Source of the DNA: Ceriagrion tenellum
Taxonomy: Eukaryota; Arthropoda; Insecta; Odonata; Coenagrionidae
Direction of reading: 5' to 3'
Length of the DNA: 64,000 bases
Assembly (NCBI GenBank): GCA_963169105.1
Contig: OY720643.1
Span: forward strand, 103,861,697-103,925,696
Under the pieces are notes generated by a model that searched no databases, was not told the origin of the DNA, and was given only the letters and a program-made list of their open reading frames with translations. The position numbers were made by a program, and so were the translations under genes. Within the stretch, counting starts at the first letter, position 1. Each line of letters opens with the position of its first letter. Shown one piece after another: positions 44,166 through 55,147 of this stretch.

Positions 44166-44834
44166 AGCAACCGATATGGTTGTTATTTCGGTTGTCAGGC
44201 TACAGTTTGATGACGTAACGCCCTCTCCATACACCCCAATAGTATACACGCGATGTCACTGGGGCGGGAGGGCACCGACATTTTCCTCCTAGCCCCCAAC
44301 GCATTTGAAATATATGATAGGAAGGCTGGAGAAAGACGAGCACAATAGGAACTATAGTATTGGCGAATCCAATGGCCACTGATGGCAGCGCTATCGCCCT
44401 TCTTTTATTTTCAGAAAGGTGATCGTCTGCGAGCGGCTGTGGGATGTACTGGTACCTTGGTTTTGTCTCAGCACCAAATATTCAGACTTATCTGACAATT
44501 TTACTTAATTTTATGCGGGAAACTAAGAGAAATGAGAATTCCCAGTTGCAATCGCTTCTACTGACTATCGTCTTTCGGGAGAGTGTATTGGCTTGGCGCT
44601 CTTTTGCGGCACTGTGGTGCATTTCAGCATTTATTTAAGGCGAACGTATTTCTGCACCAAAGCACTGTCGAAAAATAAAAACATTATATTAATCCGTAAA
44701 CCGATCACAAAGTCCACATCTAGCCGCACGTTCAGCCGCGATCACCTTTCCGGAGCTTCGTTTTTTTGCCTCAAGGTGTCAGACGCTTCGTTTAGTTTCG
44801 CCAACTCATTGATCTGTTCCTTTTTTTATTTCAG

Positions 44835-47800
44835 ATCCCCAATATGAACTCCGTGGAACTAAAGAAGAGCATCCTGACGGGAAAGTTCACCCTAAGGGAG
44901 AAGCTGAATGGAAAATCGCCCATCTGGACCATCTTCCGCGAGATCGTGAACGAAAGCGGGAACAAGATACCCTATTGGGTAGCGTGTCACTACTGTCGAA
45001 ACGTCTACTGCTATGACAACAGGAAGCTCGGGACTTCCAATTTGTTGAAGCACAAGTGCGGAAAGGGTAGGTTACTGCCAAGGTCGTCGCTAGACCTCCA
45101 GGACAGGATTTTGCAGGGCTGTTTGAGGTTTGTGTCCAAAGACCTCAGACCGTTTGACGTCGTCAGTGGAGCAGGATTCAAAGAATTGGCTGAGATATTA
45201 GTCAGAGCCGGCTCCACCATCAAGTCGCCGTCGGAACTATCCGAGATCGTACCGCATCCGGATAGTTTCTCGCCGCACTTGGAAATCTTCGCCCAAAGAT
45301 GCAGGGAACAGTTGACTGGCGAAATAGTCGAGCGAGTGTGCAGTACAGGTGGTGGTATCGTCCTGGACACGTGGGAAAGGGGTAAGGAAACGTACCTGAG
45401 CATATCGGTGCATTACGTGAAGAATTTCTCGGTCGTCGCCCGCTTCCTGAGTATCACCAGACTCGACCCGGAGCTGATGACGACCGGGGATTACCTCAAG
45501 GTCCAGACGATGCAGCTGAGGAGCAATTACGGCATCTCGGATTGCTTGCCCAACTTCGTTTACGTCTGCGTCAGAGGCTCCTTCATCCAGGCCGCCTTGA
45601 AGGACGTCCACAAGATTGACTGCGCCTCGACGCCGATCGTGAACGCTTTGAACCACGCCATCTCGTCGAACGAATCCGAACTGACGACCCTGAAGACGTG
45701 TCAGGAAGTCCTGACTTACTTCAACAGCCTCGACTCGACGGAAGGGTTCCAAGTGGCGTCAGTTCAGGAAGCCGAAAATGAGTGGGAGGCGGCGGTTTCC
45801 ATTTGCACGTTCGTGATGGAGAACCTTGGCACCATCCGCGCCTGTCTAATAGGCTCGAGATGGGAAAATGTTATCAATTCCGTCGTGGAGAAAGACTTGA
45901 ACGACTTTGTCGGATTCCTCAATCCCTTTCAACTTGCCTTATCGGAGATGAACGCGGAGGAGCATCCGACGATCTACTTGGTGTACCTGTGGCACTTTAA
46001 GATACTGGATCATCTCCAAGATCGTTCCGGGGACTCGCATTTCATCAGTCTCTTCAAAGCGTCCGTGAGGCAGCGATACTTGGGCGAGGTTGACATCGAC
46101 ATAGTCCACAAAGTTGCCGTATTCCTTCATCCTCTGCTGAAGAACATGAGGATGATAGCCCATGAAAGTGAGAAGCTGGAGGTATACCAGTGGGTGAGGT
46201 AAATATTGAGTAAAATATATTAATAAATAGGTTGTTGAATAAGTTATTCACGGGTATTCCACTGAGTTCAATTTGTGAGCAGTGCCGACACGTCACCCGG
46301 TAGTCATTTTACCCTAAAATATTACATATCAAGTAAATATGGAATGCTTTTATTGTTACTGTTATTATTTTATAGTTTTCCCATATTTTCACCCTGGCTA
46401 TTCTCAATGTATCATATCAATATTGGATGTTATACTATAGATTCGGTTGAACTAATATCAAAAATTCATTCCATAGGTCAAATATACTTTGGATGGACGT
46501 TTTGAGCTCATTAACGCAGTTTCTGATTTTTGGTCGCCTTTTTCCGATTTGGGCCCACTGTGCTTAGTTTCAACGGACGACTCGTTCATCGTCATCAGGG
46601 TAACTATTATCTTTTTAAAATGTCTCGCAGGGTAGAAGGCATGGCTAAAACTTTTGGGGGCGAGCGAAAATAAAGTTGCTCGTCGCCTGACTTTCCTAGA
46701 TCCGTTCAGGGTACAGTGGCGTGGCTTAGATCCTCGAAAATTCAGTTGCTCTTGGACCTTCGTAGTGTGAACTTCCTAATTCTGCTTGCTATGTTGCCAA
46801 ACCTCATCGCCAAATCCATCGTCTTTCATTGTGGGCCACGCGGTTTTCCGGGATGTGGGATAATAATTTCGGCGACGTCGAGCTAGAATCCCTCCTTTGG
46901 GTGACAGTTCCCAGCTCCACGGCAGCAGAGGCCTTCGAACAGTTCCGGATTCGTACGTAAGGCGCCCACCCCCACAAATATTAGGCCTGCCTCCTAGACC
47001 CCAAGACGTTTCAAAAATATAATAACGGTTGTTAACCCTTTGAGTGCCAACCGATTTTCTAGGTACTATGCTAAAATTGCCGATGCATTTTTGCTGATTT
47101 TGCAGTAGTTTAGGAAAAACAATTGGTCTCAAATACAAGTGAAGGTAAATATTCAAAAACTCAATGAAAACTTTATTATATGTGGTTTCATCTTTTTAAT
47201 ATATTATTTGGCGATTTTTTTTATAAAATCTGCATCTACATCTGTAATCTGAATTTAGGTGCCATCTGTTAACAATCAGTGAAATACCAGCATCTAAGAG
47301 TGACATTGCAGGAGGAGCGCCACAGCGCTCCCCGGCACTCTAAGGGTTAAGGTTAGGTACGTTATGTGTATATTTCGACTACAACAATTAGGTGACTCCT
47401 GATTGGAAGGAGATTTACGAACGAAAGTAGGAGTGTTTGTTCTTGCATTCATAATTTTCTTAAAAACAGGGTTTTCAAGAATTGTGGAAGTTAAAACCAG
47501 TTTCTCTATTAACTAACCGAGGTTAAAACCTGCGTCAGAAGGTCTTCCTTTCGGTCGTAAATTTCAAATTTCTCCTTCCGACCAATCAGGAGCCACCTGA
47601 TTATCGTTGTCGGGGAATAAGCCAATCTTACGTGAACTCAACGGCATTCACTTACGCCGATGCCGATGGACGAGTCATCAGTTGAAACTTCAGTCCTAAT
47701 TCAAACTTCAACTCGATAGAATACCCGAACATTGCCGATCAGATAGGTAAAAGATTCATTCTTGCCACGCGCAATAATTAACTGTAATAAAAACTGAGCT

Positions 47801-50370
47801 CCACGAAATATACCCCATTAATACTTTTCACCATATCACTTCCCAAAACCTTATCCCTTACATCTTTACACGACTTCTGTCCTAAAACTCCCTGCCGCAC
47901 GCCCATGCGGCTGCTCGCGGGGTAGTACGTAGATGTTGATGTAGATTAGTTGCCTAAGCTCCTGTTTTTTAAATGTATGAAAGGTGTGTGCTTCGTGGGT
48001 TTGGCCATGTTGAGAGAGTGGATGAAAGTCGAATAACGAAACAGATATGAGGACCCCAGAAGTCAAGGGGTCTAAGTAACAAAATCGTTGTTTTGAGAAA
48101 ACTTAAGTCAAAGTTGAAAACGTTTGGTACAACCCACTAAATAGTTAAGAGACATTAGCCTAGATAGCATCACCTGTCAAGAAAATCACTTGGATCCCTT
48201 TACCACCTAAAAGATTTATATTTTCATTTCCCATTCCTTTACATAACTTGTTATTTTTTAAATGTCACTTAGACCCCTTGACTTCTGGGGTCCACATATA
48301 TAAGAGTGAAATGAACGGTGCGAGGGTGAGAGATAGGCCGAGAAAGTTGAATGTGGTTGAGAAAATTCTTAGGAGGAGGAATATTCGGAGTCTTAAAAAC
48401 AGGAGGGCGTTATATGAAGCAGTGTACTCATATAGGGGTAAATGAGGCAAAAGAGGTTTGCAAGGATAGGTCAGTATGGAGGAAATTATTGAAGCAGAGT
48501 TAGGTGTACAAATATGTTTTTATGAGTGAAACTTAGTGGCTGTACATACTCCGGAAGGGAACGGCGTGATTGGTATGTATGTATGTATTTTATTCCCTGG
48601 GGTGGTGACCAGAGAAGGGTGTATTTCCGTAAGGTATATTTTCCAGTAAGGGTATATTTTCCAGTGAAATTGGTTGACTGTAGCTGTCCACCCTTCCCTA
48701 GCTAATGCGAGTCCTCTTACTTCCTGGTATTTCTTTCTATGTATTTTTCTCTTCGTTTGGTCCATGTCTGCGTATTTTCTTATGTCATTATTTACTCTTC
48801 ATCCGTATGTTTGTTGATCATTGCGTTTAGGACCTAAACTTTTCCTGATTATTTTTCAATTCTTAATTTGGATTTCCTCGATAATAACAAAAATTTATAC
48901 TTCCAGAAACAAACAGATTGCTACATTCATTGAAAAATTCGGAATTTTGGTACCCTACTAGGCAGTAGGCCTAACGTAACATGACTTGCTCACTAATGGC
49001 CGGTTGCAAGAAAATTAGTTATGGAATCAATAGTTATGAGATCCATAAAGTTATAGAACTCATAAATAAATTTGGGTTGCAGGAACACATCTATTAGTTA
49101 CTTAACTTATTTACCAATAGTTACTAGCTTCGTATATTTGGTCTAATCTTCCACCGCCGGATAAAAGTTACGAAAGTTAAGTCTATGAATAATTGATAAT
49201 GCACATTATAATTAGTCAGTAAGAGTAAACAAACTGGTCCTTTGTCTCAAAACAACTCTTTTATCAAGTAATTAAGTCTCCAAGCGGTTCCTTGCGCATC
49301 CGCCATCTTGTCTACTTATGGAACTCATAACCCCATGCCATAAGTTATGAGACCGATGAAATTATTGAATGTTTGTGCAACACTTATTGAATGGTTTCCA
49401 TGGCTTATGGGTCCCATAACTTTATGGAATACATATGTTACGTTCCTGCAACTGGCCATAAGACATAAAAAGTATGATATATGCAATACGAATGGTTACA
49501 TTAGCGTATATTAGAATCACAATTTTTTTTAACAGTAAGACAAATTTCTTTTTTTTTTACAGACTTTGACTTTGGTAGGAAATGAAACAATCCCAACGAA
49601 GCACAGTTTCGAAATTGTTACAAGACATACCATTGTTGAACTAATCTAAGGAAATGTTTACAATTTGTTACCTATGATTTGGTTTTTCCCGGCGTAAGAT
49701 ACTAATTAAATCTTATCGGGTTTTCCACCAGGTTGGCCGACGTTTCGATATTCGTCGAAACGTCAGCTAAAAATTATCTAACCTGGTGGAAAACTCGAGA
49801 AGACTATTAATTTGTTACCTCTTTTATTTTGTTCGATAATTGATTTAAAAATTTCCGTCCCATGTATATAAAAGATCTTTTAAGTTGATCTTTTTTTAGA
49901 AATAGATATCTTCTTTTCTGTTCACAAGTTGATTCATGAAAATACTAATCCGCAGGCAGAGGTTGGACGAGATCAAGAGGACCATGGGAAAAGATTGCGG
50001 AGCCGAGATGCCGCGGAGTCCCTCGGGAAATCCATGCAGACTGTCCGAGGCGCTGATACACTTCATGGACGCGGACACCGTGGCCAACGCCGAAGAGGAG
50101 GACGAGCTGGGCATTTACAAGAGCATGAAGGTCTCCGAAGTGGTGATCAACGGATTCGACCTGCTGGATTGGTGGGAGAGGCAGAAGAACCGACTGCCCA
50201 ACATGTGCGTCTTGGCCAATCGGGTCTTCGCCGTCCCCGCCACGTCCGCGCATTTCTTCCACTGTTTCTCCGTTCCTCAGAAGGTTGTCCTCGAGAGGAG
50301 GAACCAGCTGGAGCCGTCTTACGTGGAAGACATTCTCTTTTCGAACTGCCATTACAAGAACAAGATGTGA
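44835..50370 (+). CDS. Domesticated hAT transposase-like BED-finger protein (3 coding exons, ~627 aa)
   Basis: Coding exons 44844-46193, 46477-46599 and 49960-50370; the first follows an acceptor at 44833-44834, so an upstream 5' UTR exon is implied. N-terminal BED zinc finger (W28, C48-x2-C51, H70-x-C72), then the hAT motif VSKDLRPFDVVSGAGFKEL (98-116). The RNase H fold has VLDTWERGKETYLSISVHY with D175 kept, but VCVRGS (V243) where active hATs have a catalytic Asp, and no following C..H. The C-terminal dimerisation region has DLLDWWERQ and VPATSA (583-588). No TIRs flank it, it is split by introns and has no frame break, pointing to a host gene, probably a DNA-binding regulator like DREF/ZBED1. 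Identity with DREF itself is not established. Confidence 0.82.
44844..46193 (+). CDS. hAT-derived gene, exon 1 (coding): BED finger and RNase H core
   Basis: ATG at 44844 lies nine bases after the splice acceptor. 450 codons, phase 0 at donor GTGAGG (46194). GC-rich coding with balanced codons, unlike the AT-rich flanks. Ends HPLLKNMRMIAHESEKLEV and YQW, the hAT insertion-domain to core junction. Confidence 0.85.
46477..46599 (+). CDS. hAT-derived gene, exon 2
   Basis: Acceptor CCATAG ends at 46476, donor GTAACT at 46600; exactly 41 codons, phase 0. Encodes VKYTLDGRFELINAVSDFW and LCLVSTDDSFIVIR. Too short for a simple ORF scan, but it joins exons 1 and 3 in frame where a hAT linker is expected. 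Confidence 0.72.
46620..47031. other. Intron of hAT-derived gene, unassigned part
   Basis: GC-richer than the surroundings, with an antisense open frame (46776-47156) that crosses into a transposon end; no domain recognised. Confidence 0.35.
47036..47346. mobile_element. TTAA-flanked MITE, same family as 12703-12920
   Basis: Ends CCCTTTGAGTGCC and GGCACTCTAAGGG; TTAA at 47032-47035 and 47347-47350. The right half, inverted, matches the left half of 12703-12920 (GCTCCTCCTGCAATGTCACT). 311 bp, in the second intron of the hAT-derived gene. Confidence 0.85.
47381..47610. repeat. Foldback/TIR element
   Basis: AGGTGACTCCTGATTGGAAG (47390) pairs with CTTCCGACCAATCAGGAGCC (47576-47595) and the pairing extends to ACAAC / GTTGT outside. 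It lies 34 bases after the TTAA element. Confidence 0.65.
47735..47945 (+). pseudogene. LINE 3' end fragment, GATGTA-tail family
   Basis: Contains GATCAGATAGGTAAAAGATT, AAAAACTGAGCTCCAC and CTCCCTGCCGCACGCCCATG, as at 37920-38140 and 61915-62070, ending GATGTTGATGTAGAT. 5'-truncated. Confidence 0.7.
47975..48500 (+). pseudogene. RTE-like LINE C-terminal fragment split by a MITE
   Basis: GFGHVERVDESRITKQI precedes, and YKSEMNGARVRDRPRKLN follows, an inserted 243-bp element. Together they resemble the WFGHV.R.....T..I......G.R.RGRPR region of RTE-like RTs. Confidence 0.7.
48051..48293. mobile_element. MITE with long TIR inserted in LINE fragment
   Basis: Ends GGACCCCAGAAGTCAAGGGG and CCCCTTGACTTCTGGGGTCC are perfect inverted repeats over at least 20 bases, continuing with TCTAAGT / ACTTAGA. 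The target duplication cannot be fixed in the AT-rich flanks. Confidence 0.8.
48520..48790 (-). pseudogene. Antisense RTE-like LINE fragment
   Basis: The minus strand reads MDQTKRKIHRKKYQEVRGLA and REGWTATVNQ, matching the fragment at 34530-34770 (minus). Confidence 0.7.
48997..49458. mobile_element. TAA-flanked MITE (PIF/Harbinger-like)
   Basis: Ends TGGCCGGTTGCA and TGCAACTGGCCA, with extended subterminal pairing of ATAACTTTATGG-type words. TAA at 48994-48996 and 49459-49461. No coding capacity. In intron 2 of the hAT-derived gene. Confidence 0.8.
49705..49805. repeat. Hairpin repeat
   Basis: GTTTTCCACCAGGTT (49719-49733) pairs with AACCTGGTGGAAAAC (49781-49795), and inside is a second stem GACGTTTCGA / TCGAAACGTC. 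It lies ~165 bases upstream of the last coding exon of the hAT-derived gene. Confidence 0.7.
49960..50370 (+). CDS. hAT-derived gene, exon 3: C-terminal dimerisation domain
   Basis: The acceptor GCAGGCAG ending at 49959 keeps phase 0; the upstream frame has a stop at 49930, so the ATG at 49936 is more likely intronic. Encodes RLDEIKRTMGKDCG, an acidic NAEEEDELG segment, then the hATC region. TGA at 50368-50370. Confidence 0.82.
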   Translation, partial: RLDEIKRTMGKDCGAEMPRSPSGNPCRLSEALIHFMDADTVANAEEEDELGIYKSMKVSEVVINGFDLLDWWERQKNRLPNMCVLANRVFAVPATSAHFFHCFSVPQKVVLERRNQLEPSYVEDILFSNCHYKNKM

Positions 50371-50455
50371 CTTCGTTTTTAAAATTTTGATGCACCGCAG
50401 CGAAAAAAACACGGAGAAAATCATGTTGTTGCAAGTTAATACTCCTTCAACTCCG

Positions 50456-51900
50456 CAGCAAAATTCGATTTGTCAATAAGGTGGCGGCTTCACCAGTTGC
50501 TGCTTGAACAAAGGAATTTGATACGCTCTCTTTAAGTGTATGTGTGTGATAAATGTACTGGCTAAAATCACTACAGGCGCTATTTGACCTATGCGTTAAA
50601 TGTTGCCCAGTTATTCACCTTGGCAACACCGTTTCTTTGGTAACGCAACAAAATTCGTTTGGTTACTAGAGCGGCGGCTGAACTAGTTGCTGCCCGAACA
50701 AAGGATTTGATAAGCTTATTTGAAGTGTATGGATGTGAGAAATGTACTGGCTAAAATCACTACAGTATTTGATCTTTTGCGTTTAATTTTGCCCAGTTAT
50801 TTACCGTGGCCATGCCGTTCCTTTGGTAACGCTGCAAAATTTGTTTTGTTAATAGCGTGGTGGCTGAATTTGTTGTTGTTTTAACAAAGGAATTTGATAA
50901 TCTCCCTTTTAAGTGTATGAATGTGATAAATCTACCGACAAAAATCGTTACAGAGTTTGACCTTTCGTGTTAAATTTTCCCCAGTTATTCACCGTGGTAT
51001 TACCGTTCCTTTGGTAACGCAGCGAATCTCGTTTTGTTACTAGAGTGGCGGCTGAGCTGGTTTGAACGAAGAAATTGGATAAGCTTTCCTTTGGTGTATG
51101 TATGTGATAAATGTACCTACTGACTAAAATCGCTACAGCGTTTGACATTTTCCGTTAAATTTGGCCCTGTAATCCACCGTGGCAATACCGTTTCTTTGCT
51201 AACGCGGCAAAATTCGTTTTGTCACTATGGTGACCGCTGACCTGGTTGCTACTCGAGCGAGTGGCATTTGCTGAGCTTCATTATAGTATGAGTATGCGGT
51301 AAAGGCACAGGCTGAATTCACTGAAGGGGTGGCCTTTTTTCGTTTGATTTGTCCCATTTATGCCCTGTGGCAAACAAGGAGAAAAACACCTTTTTTCCTT
51401 TGATACCGCAGCAAAATTCCTTTTGTCACTATGGTGACCGCTGAATTGGTTGCTGCTTGAATGGCATTGGTTGGCATTTTTCGAGCTTTATTTAATGGTA
51501 AGTGGCTCAAATCAGTACAGCCTCTACCCTTTTGCGTTAAATTTAGCCCACATATACACCAACATCTAGTTACAAGTTACCAATCTTTTACCACCGAAGC
51601 AAAATTCGTTTTATCACTAGAGTGCCAGCGGAGGTGGTTGCTGCTTGAGCAAATGGCATCTGCTAATTTTATTTAAGTACTACATAAATATGGATTATGT
51701 GCTGGCTGAAATCACTATAGCGCTCGCGCATTTATTCTCCGTGGAAACCAACTCGGCAAAATTCGATTTGTCACTGTAGTGACGTCTGAACTGGTTGCTG
51801 CTACAAAAAATTACTGCCTTTTCATATCTCAATTTAAGTATATTCATATGATTAAGATACTGGCTTAAGTTACTACAGCGTTAGTCTTTTTTCGTCAACC
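50456..51900 (+). repeat. Tandem array of eight diverged ~187-bp units
   Basis: The word GC(A)AAATTCG(T/A)TTTGT begins units near 50457, 50644, 50831, 51019, 51204, 51405, 51594 and 51749 (spacings ~187, 187, 188, 185, 201, 189, 155). Each unit also carries GGCGGCTGA-like, GTTGCTGC, AAGTGTATG.ATGTGATAAA, CTGGCTAAAATCACTACAG, CGTTAAAT and GGTAACGC words. Divergence rises towards the right. It starts just after the stop of the hAT-derived gene. Confidence 0.9.
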
Positions 51901-52200
51901 CTCTCCAGTCCGATGTCGACATCCAATCGACAGTCTTATGTCCTGGCACTCCAAAGTTATTTTTGTTTGACAAATGGAGATTTTTTTTACTTTTTCAAAT
52001 AAAATAAAAACCTATCACAACGTAAGTACTCTACGATTCCTTTGTATGAATGAACATTCTAAAACTTTGTATTTTCGAGGTAATATAGTAAAGCCGTTAC
52101 TGTTGAGTTTTTATTTTTATCTCAATGTATTGAAGGACTAAAATAAGTGTATTATATAACATCAAATTCAAAAAATAATCAATACATTTAAAAAAATAAT
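51901..52200. other. Intergenic, unassigned
   Basis: AT-rich, with AATAAAATAAAA near 51999; nothing else supported. Confidence 0.4.
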
Positions 52201-52249
52201 AACGGTTTTCTCTCGTCAAACATGAACGTAAGGAATTAAAGCATCAAAG

Positions 52250-52860
52250 TTCAAGCCATGAATATACACATGGATTGTTGACTCGTCGCCAAAAACTGTT
52301 GCCTAGAATTCCGTAGACAAACAACTTTGTGGATTGTGATGAAGGATGGCAGTTCAAATGTAAATACAGTCGAAAGATGGTAAATAAACACGTCTTACCG
52401 GTTTTACTTGTCAATTATCATAATGCAGTGGATGAAAATGTAGTACCATACGCGGGATGTAAATACACTCTTTTTGAATATCGTTCGGTCTCCTTTTTGG
52501 GCCCTCGTAGACACATACCCTGTTTTTCAGCCTGGTACGAAGCAAGTTCTGTTTAAACTAGGCATTCTTAATTTTTTGATTAAGCCGAATGTGCCTAATA
52601 CATTCAAATTAGAGTCAGAGTCTGGCAACCGTTGGCGTCTGCTCACGATGGAAGTTTCATATGCCACTTACATACTTCCTATGGTAGATATTTCCTCTCT
52701 AGCATTTACAAAGTAACTGTTATGTCTCAAAAATAGCCAGCTATTATTCACAGCATCAAATAGTTCATATCTCTTCAATCGTTATTGAATATACACCAGT
52801 CTCACGTTAACAACAATTAACAACGGCCATTTACGAGTCGACTGAGAAGACTTTTTACTA
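52250..52860 (+). repeat. Dispersed repeat, copy 1 (partner 63150-63990)
   Basis: Shares with the right end of the window CTAGAATTCCG, GAAGTTCAAATGTAAATA-like, GGTACGAAGCAAGTTCTGTT, GATATTTCCTCTC and TCTCACGTTAACAACAAT, in the same order and strand. Open frames here look accidental. Confidence 0.7.
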
Positions 52861-53610
52861 ACTAGCGCCAAGGACTGAGTGAACTAAATGAGGAAATTTA
52901 TTAAACTCGTAGCCTAGGCAACGATTCCAAACATTTGAATCCATTGTGTATATTCATGGTTCAAGCAGTCGCAGTTTTCTCGCTTAAGGCCGGCGCATGC
53001 GCAGTGCGTTCCAATAATATAGTCATTCAGTTGTCATCCTTCATTTCTTGACTGTTACTTGAATGAGTGCTCGCTTTTACAACGTTGGCCGGCAACCCAT
53101 TAAGCCGTTAGTGAAAACAGCGAAATCTATATTCTATCTATTCGCCTGGACAGCCTGAAATCCTGTTGGTGAGTTTAAAGAAAGCTATACCTATGTGACA
53201 AAAATGATACCAAAGAGTGTTTTTGTCAATGAAATCCTTGATTGAGTGATGAAACCCCTCGCTTTTCAGGTTTGTTTTGTTTACATTTAAGCTTCATCTC
53301 AAGGGATATGAATTTACGTATACATTGAAGTAAAGCCGGCGTCCGTCTCCGCACCTTTTACTGAAGGCAGCGACACCGAATGAGAATATCTGAAGAAGAG
53401 AGTACTGCCAAACTCATGGCCAGCTGAAATGTGAAAGTAAGTACAAAAATAAACCTTATAGTGAAAGAAATAGCGATTTGACGCCGGTAAATTAAATTTA
53501 GCTGTATTGATGTCACACTCCTTGCCAACTGTGATTCAATATCATCATTTGATCATCATTCGTAATTATGTTGTTCATTATTCTTTCTGAACTCGTGGAA
53601 TTTCCTAATT
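52861..53610. other. Intergenic, unassigned
   Basis: GC-richer patch at 52985-53180 with GCGCATGCGCAGTGCG near 52992, which resembles an NRF1-type site, and donor-like GTGAGT at 53168 and GTAAGT at 53438. It could be a promoter with non-coding exons, but nothing proves it. Confidence 0.25.
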
Positions 53611-53622
53611 AACTGTCTAGAG

Positions 53623-53903
53623 CAGGGGTGGCGAACCTTTTGGCGATGCCAAAAGCCCTTATAAAGCTCTCGAGCTAGTATAGTATAGCTAGTATAGTAT
53701 ATATAAAGCTCTCGGTCTAGTGTACTCTTATTTCATAAACTTTGAGTGCCAAAGTTTATGAAATAAGAGTATACTAGCTCGATTCGCGTGCCAACCCATC
53801 GAGTGAGATAGAGGTATCCCTTAGCGCCCTCCCAGCTCCGCGTGCCGAAATAATTGCTTCGCGTACCACTTTGGGCACGCGTGCCATAGGATCGCCACCC
53901 CCG
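53623..53903. mobile_element. hAT-type MITE
   Basis: Ends CAGGGGTGGCGAACC and GGATCGCCACCCCCG; 8-base duplication GTCTAGAG (53615-53622) and GTCTAGAT (53904-53911), matching the known hAT preference for nTCTAGAn. Inside is a hairpin TTTCATAAACTTTG / CAAAGTTTATGAAA. Confidence 0.85.
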
Positions 53904-54000
53904 GTCTAGATTAATGTCCCAAAGCGGGATTTAGCGGAGACCTATGGACCTGCGTTAAGGATGCGGGCACAGAAGTATTCGTTGTCAGTCTAAAACTACG

Positions 54001-55147
54001 TTTACTCAGATCGATCAACGAGGTTCGGTAAACGCAAGTCTGAGACTCGGCCCGCCTTCTCATCCAGTCTCCAGTCTAAAGCCGTGTCCCAATTCGTTGG
54101 GAATTAGGGAGGATGCGGTTAGCTACCTAAATATTTAGAGGCCTTTCGCTAGGGGAGCTTGATTTGGGACATTCTTCGCTAGTGTTGCCGTGTACCAGCT
54201 GGAAACGAATGAAAAACATAGGAGTAATTAATAAAGGACTGAATGAAACAAATGAAACCTGAAATTAAGACATTTTTGGCGCCTGTGGCTACCTTCGTAT
54301 GCGTTGTGAGATTTGGAAAGTGAAATAACATTTTTCATCCATTTCGTTGTTTGGAGATTCGTTAGTTTTTAGTTTTCGGGGTATTTAAGTTTGTGTCGGT
54401 GTTATGGGATTTAAATTCGTTTTTTTTTAAGTGTACTTAGTAGAATTTTTCTTTTGTAGTCTGGTGTTGGGTTGCGAAATATTAGAGAATTCTTTCAATT
54501 ACAGACAAAATACTTGCCGGCCATGTTTGCCACTTTTCAACTACTTCCTTGTGTATGAGTCTCCTTGTACGACGCATGCAGCGCTTTGCATGATGGGAAA
54601 TTCTATATGGAGGCGGATTTAGGATAAACTCCATGTACCCTAAATTTCACCCCCGAGAAAGGCACCTAAATCCGCTCCCCCATGATGCCTAACGAATTGG
54701 GACACACTTCAAGATGGTGTCCTCCCTAAATCTGCCGATTTAGCTGCCTAAATGGCGAATTGGGACACAGCTTAAGATTTCAGATCGATCTGAACCAGAG
54801 GGTCTCTGGCGCTCCTCGTTATTCTTTTGGTTGTCATTGGGAAACAAAATATGATCGTTATTATTCGAGACGTGTTGTAACCAAGAGTGCAGTAGACGTT
54901 AATGATATCTTAGCTCATCGAAATATACCTCCATTGGGTACTTTTGTTCACTAGGGATGCGAATAGAAATTTTCCAACTCTTCACCTGTTTACTCACACC
55001 GGGTCGATCATGCTTCAACCGAGAGATTCCATTGTCTACTATCGATATTTTTATAGTCCGTGTTGGTAAACCAGGCGATATGAGTCGGCTTGCTTGGGAC
55101 TTTCAGATCGGTCCGAGTTCAGATCGATCAGAGATCGATTGGTAAAC
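54001..55147. mobile_element. Nonautonomous TIR element, copy 2 of the family at 2111-2363
   Basis: Begins TTTACTCAGATCGATC and ends GATCGATTGGTAAA. Internal words match 2111-2363 (GTTAAACGC/GGTAAACGC, AAACCAGGCGAT, AGATCGGTCC). Interrupted by a 693-bp element at 54080-54772. Confidence 0.65.
54080..54772. mobile_element. TAA-flanked PIF/Harbinger-like element, copy 1
   Basis: Ends AGCCGTGTCCCAATTCG and CGAATTGGGACACAGCT; TAA at 54077-54079 and 54773-54775. Near-identical to 58781-59478. A truncated inverted copy of its own end lies inside (CGAATTGGGACACACTTCA). Confidence 0.88.

Noticed and set aside
45011..45752. Long minus-strand frames across the hAT-derived exon
   Set aside because: Antisense shadows of a GC-rich coding exon; no motif.
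46194..46202. Alternative donor GTAAAT at 46199 for the hAT-derived gene
   Set aside because: It would leave two extra bases and throw exon 2 out of frame; the GTGAGG donor at 46194 keeps phase 0.
49705..49805. Hammerhead core on the minus strand of the hairpin at 49.75 kb
   Set aside because: CTGACGT has the wrong last base of the CUGANGA box; only resemblance.
49936..50370. Separate gene starting at ATG 49936
   Set aside because: The segment 49936-49959 ends with a splice acceptor, and joining at 49960 continues the hAT protein in phase; the ATG is most likely intronic.
50456..51900. CRISPR-like array
   Set aside because: The units are ~187 bp, diverged along their whole length, with no short identical repeats and unique spacers, in a eukaryotic genome.
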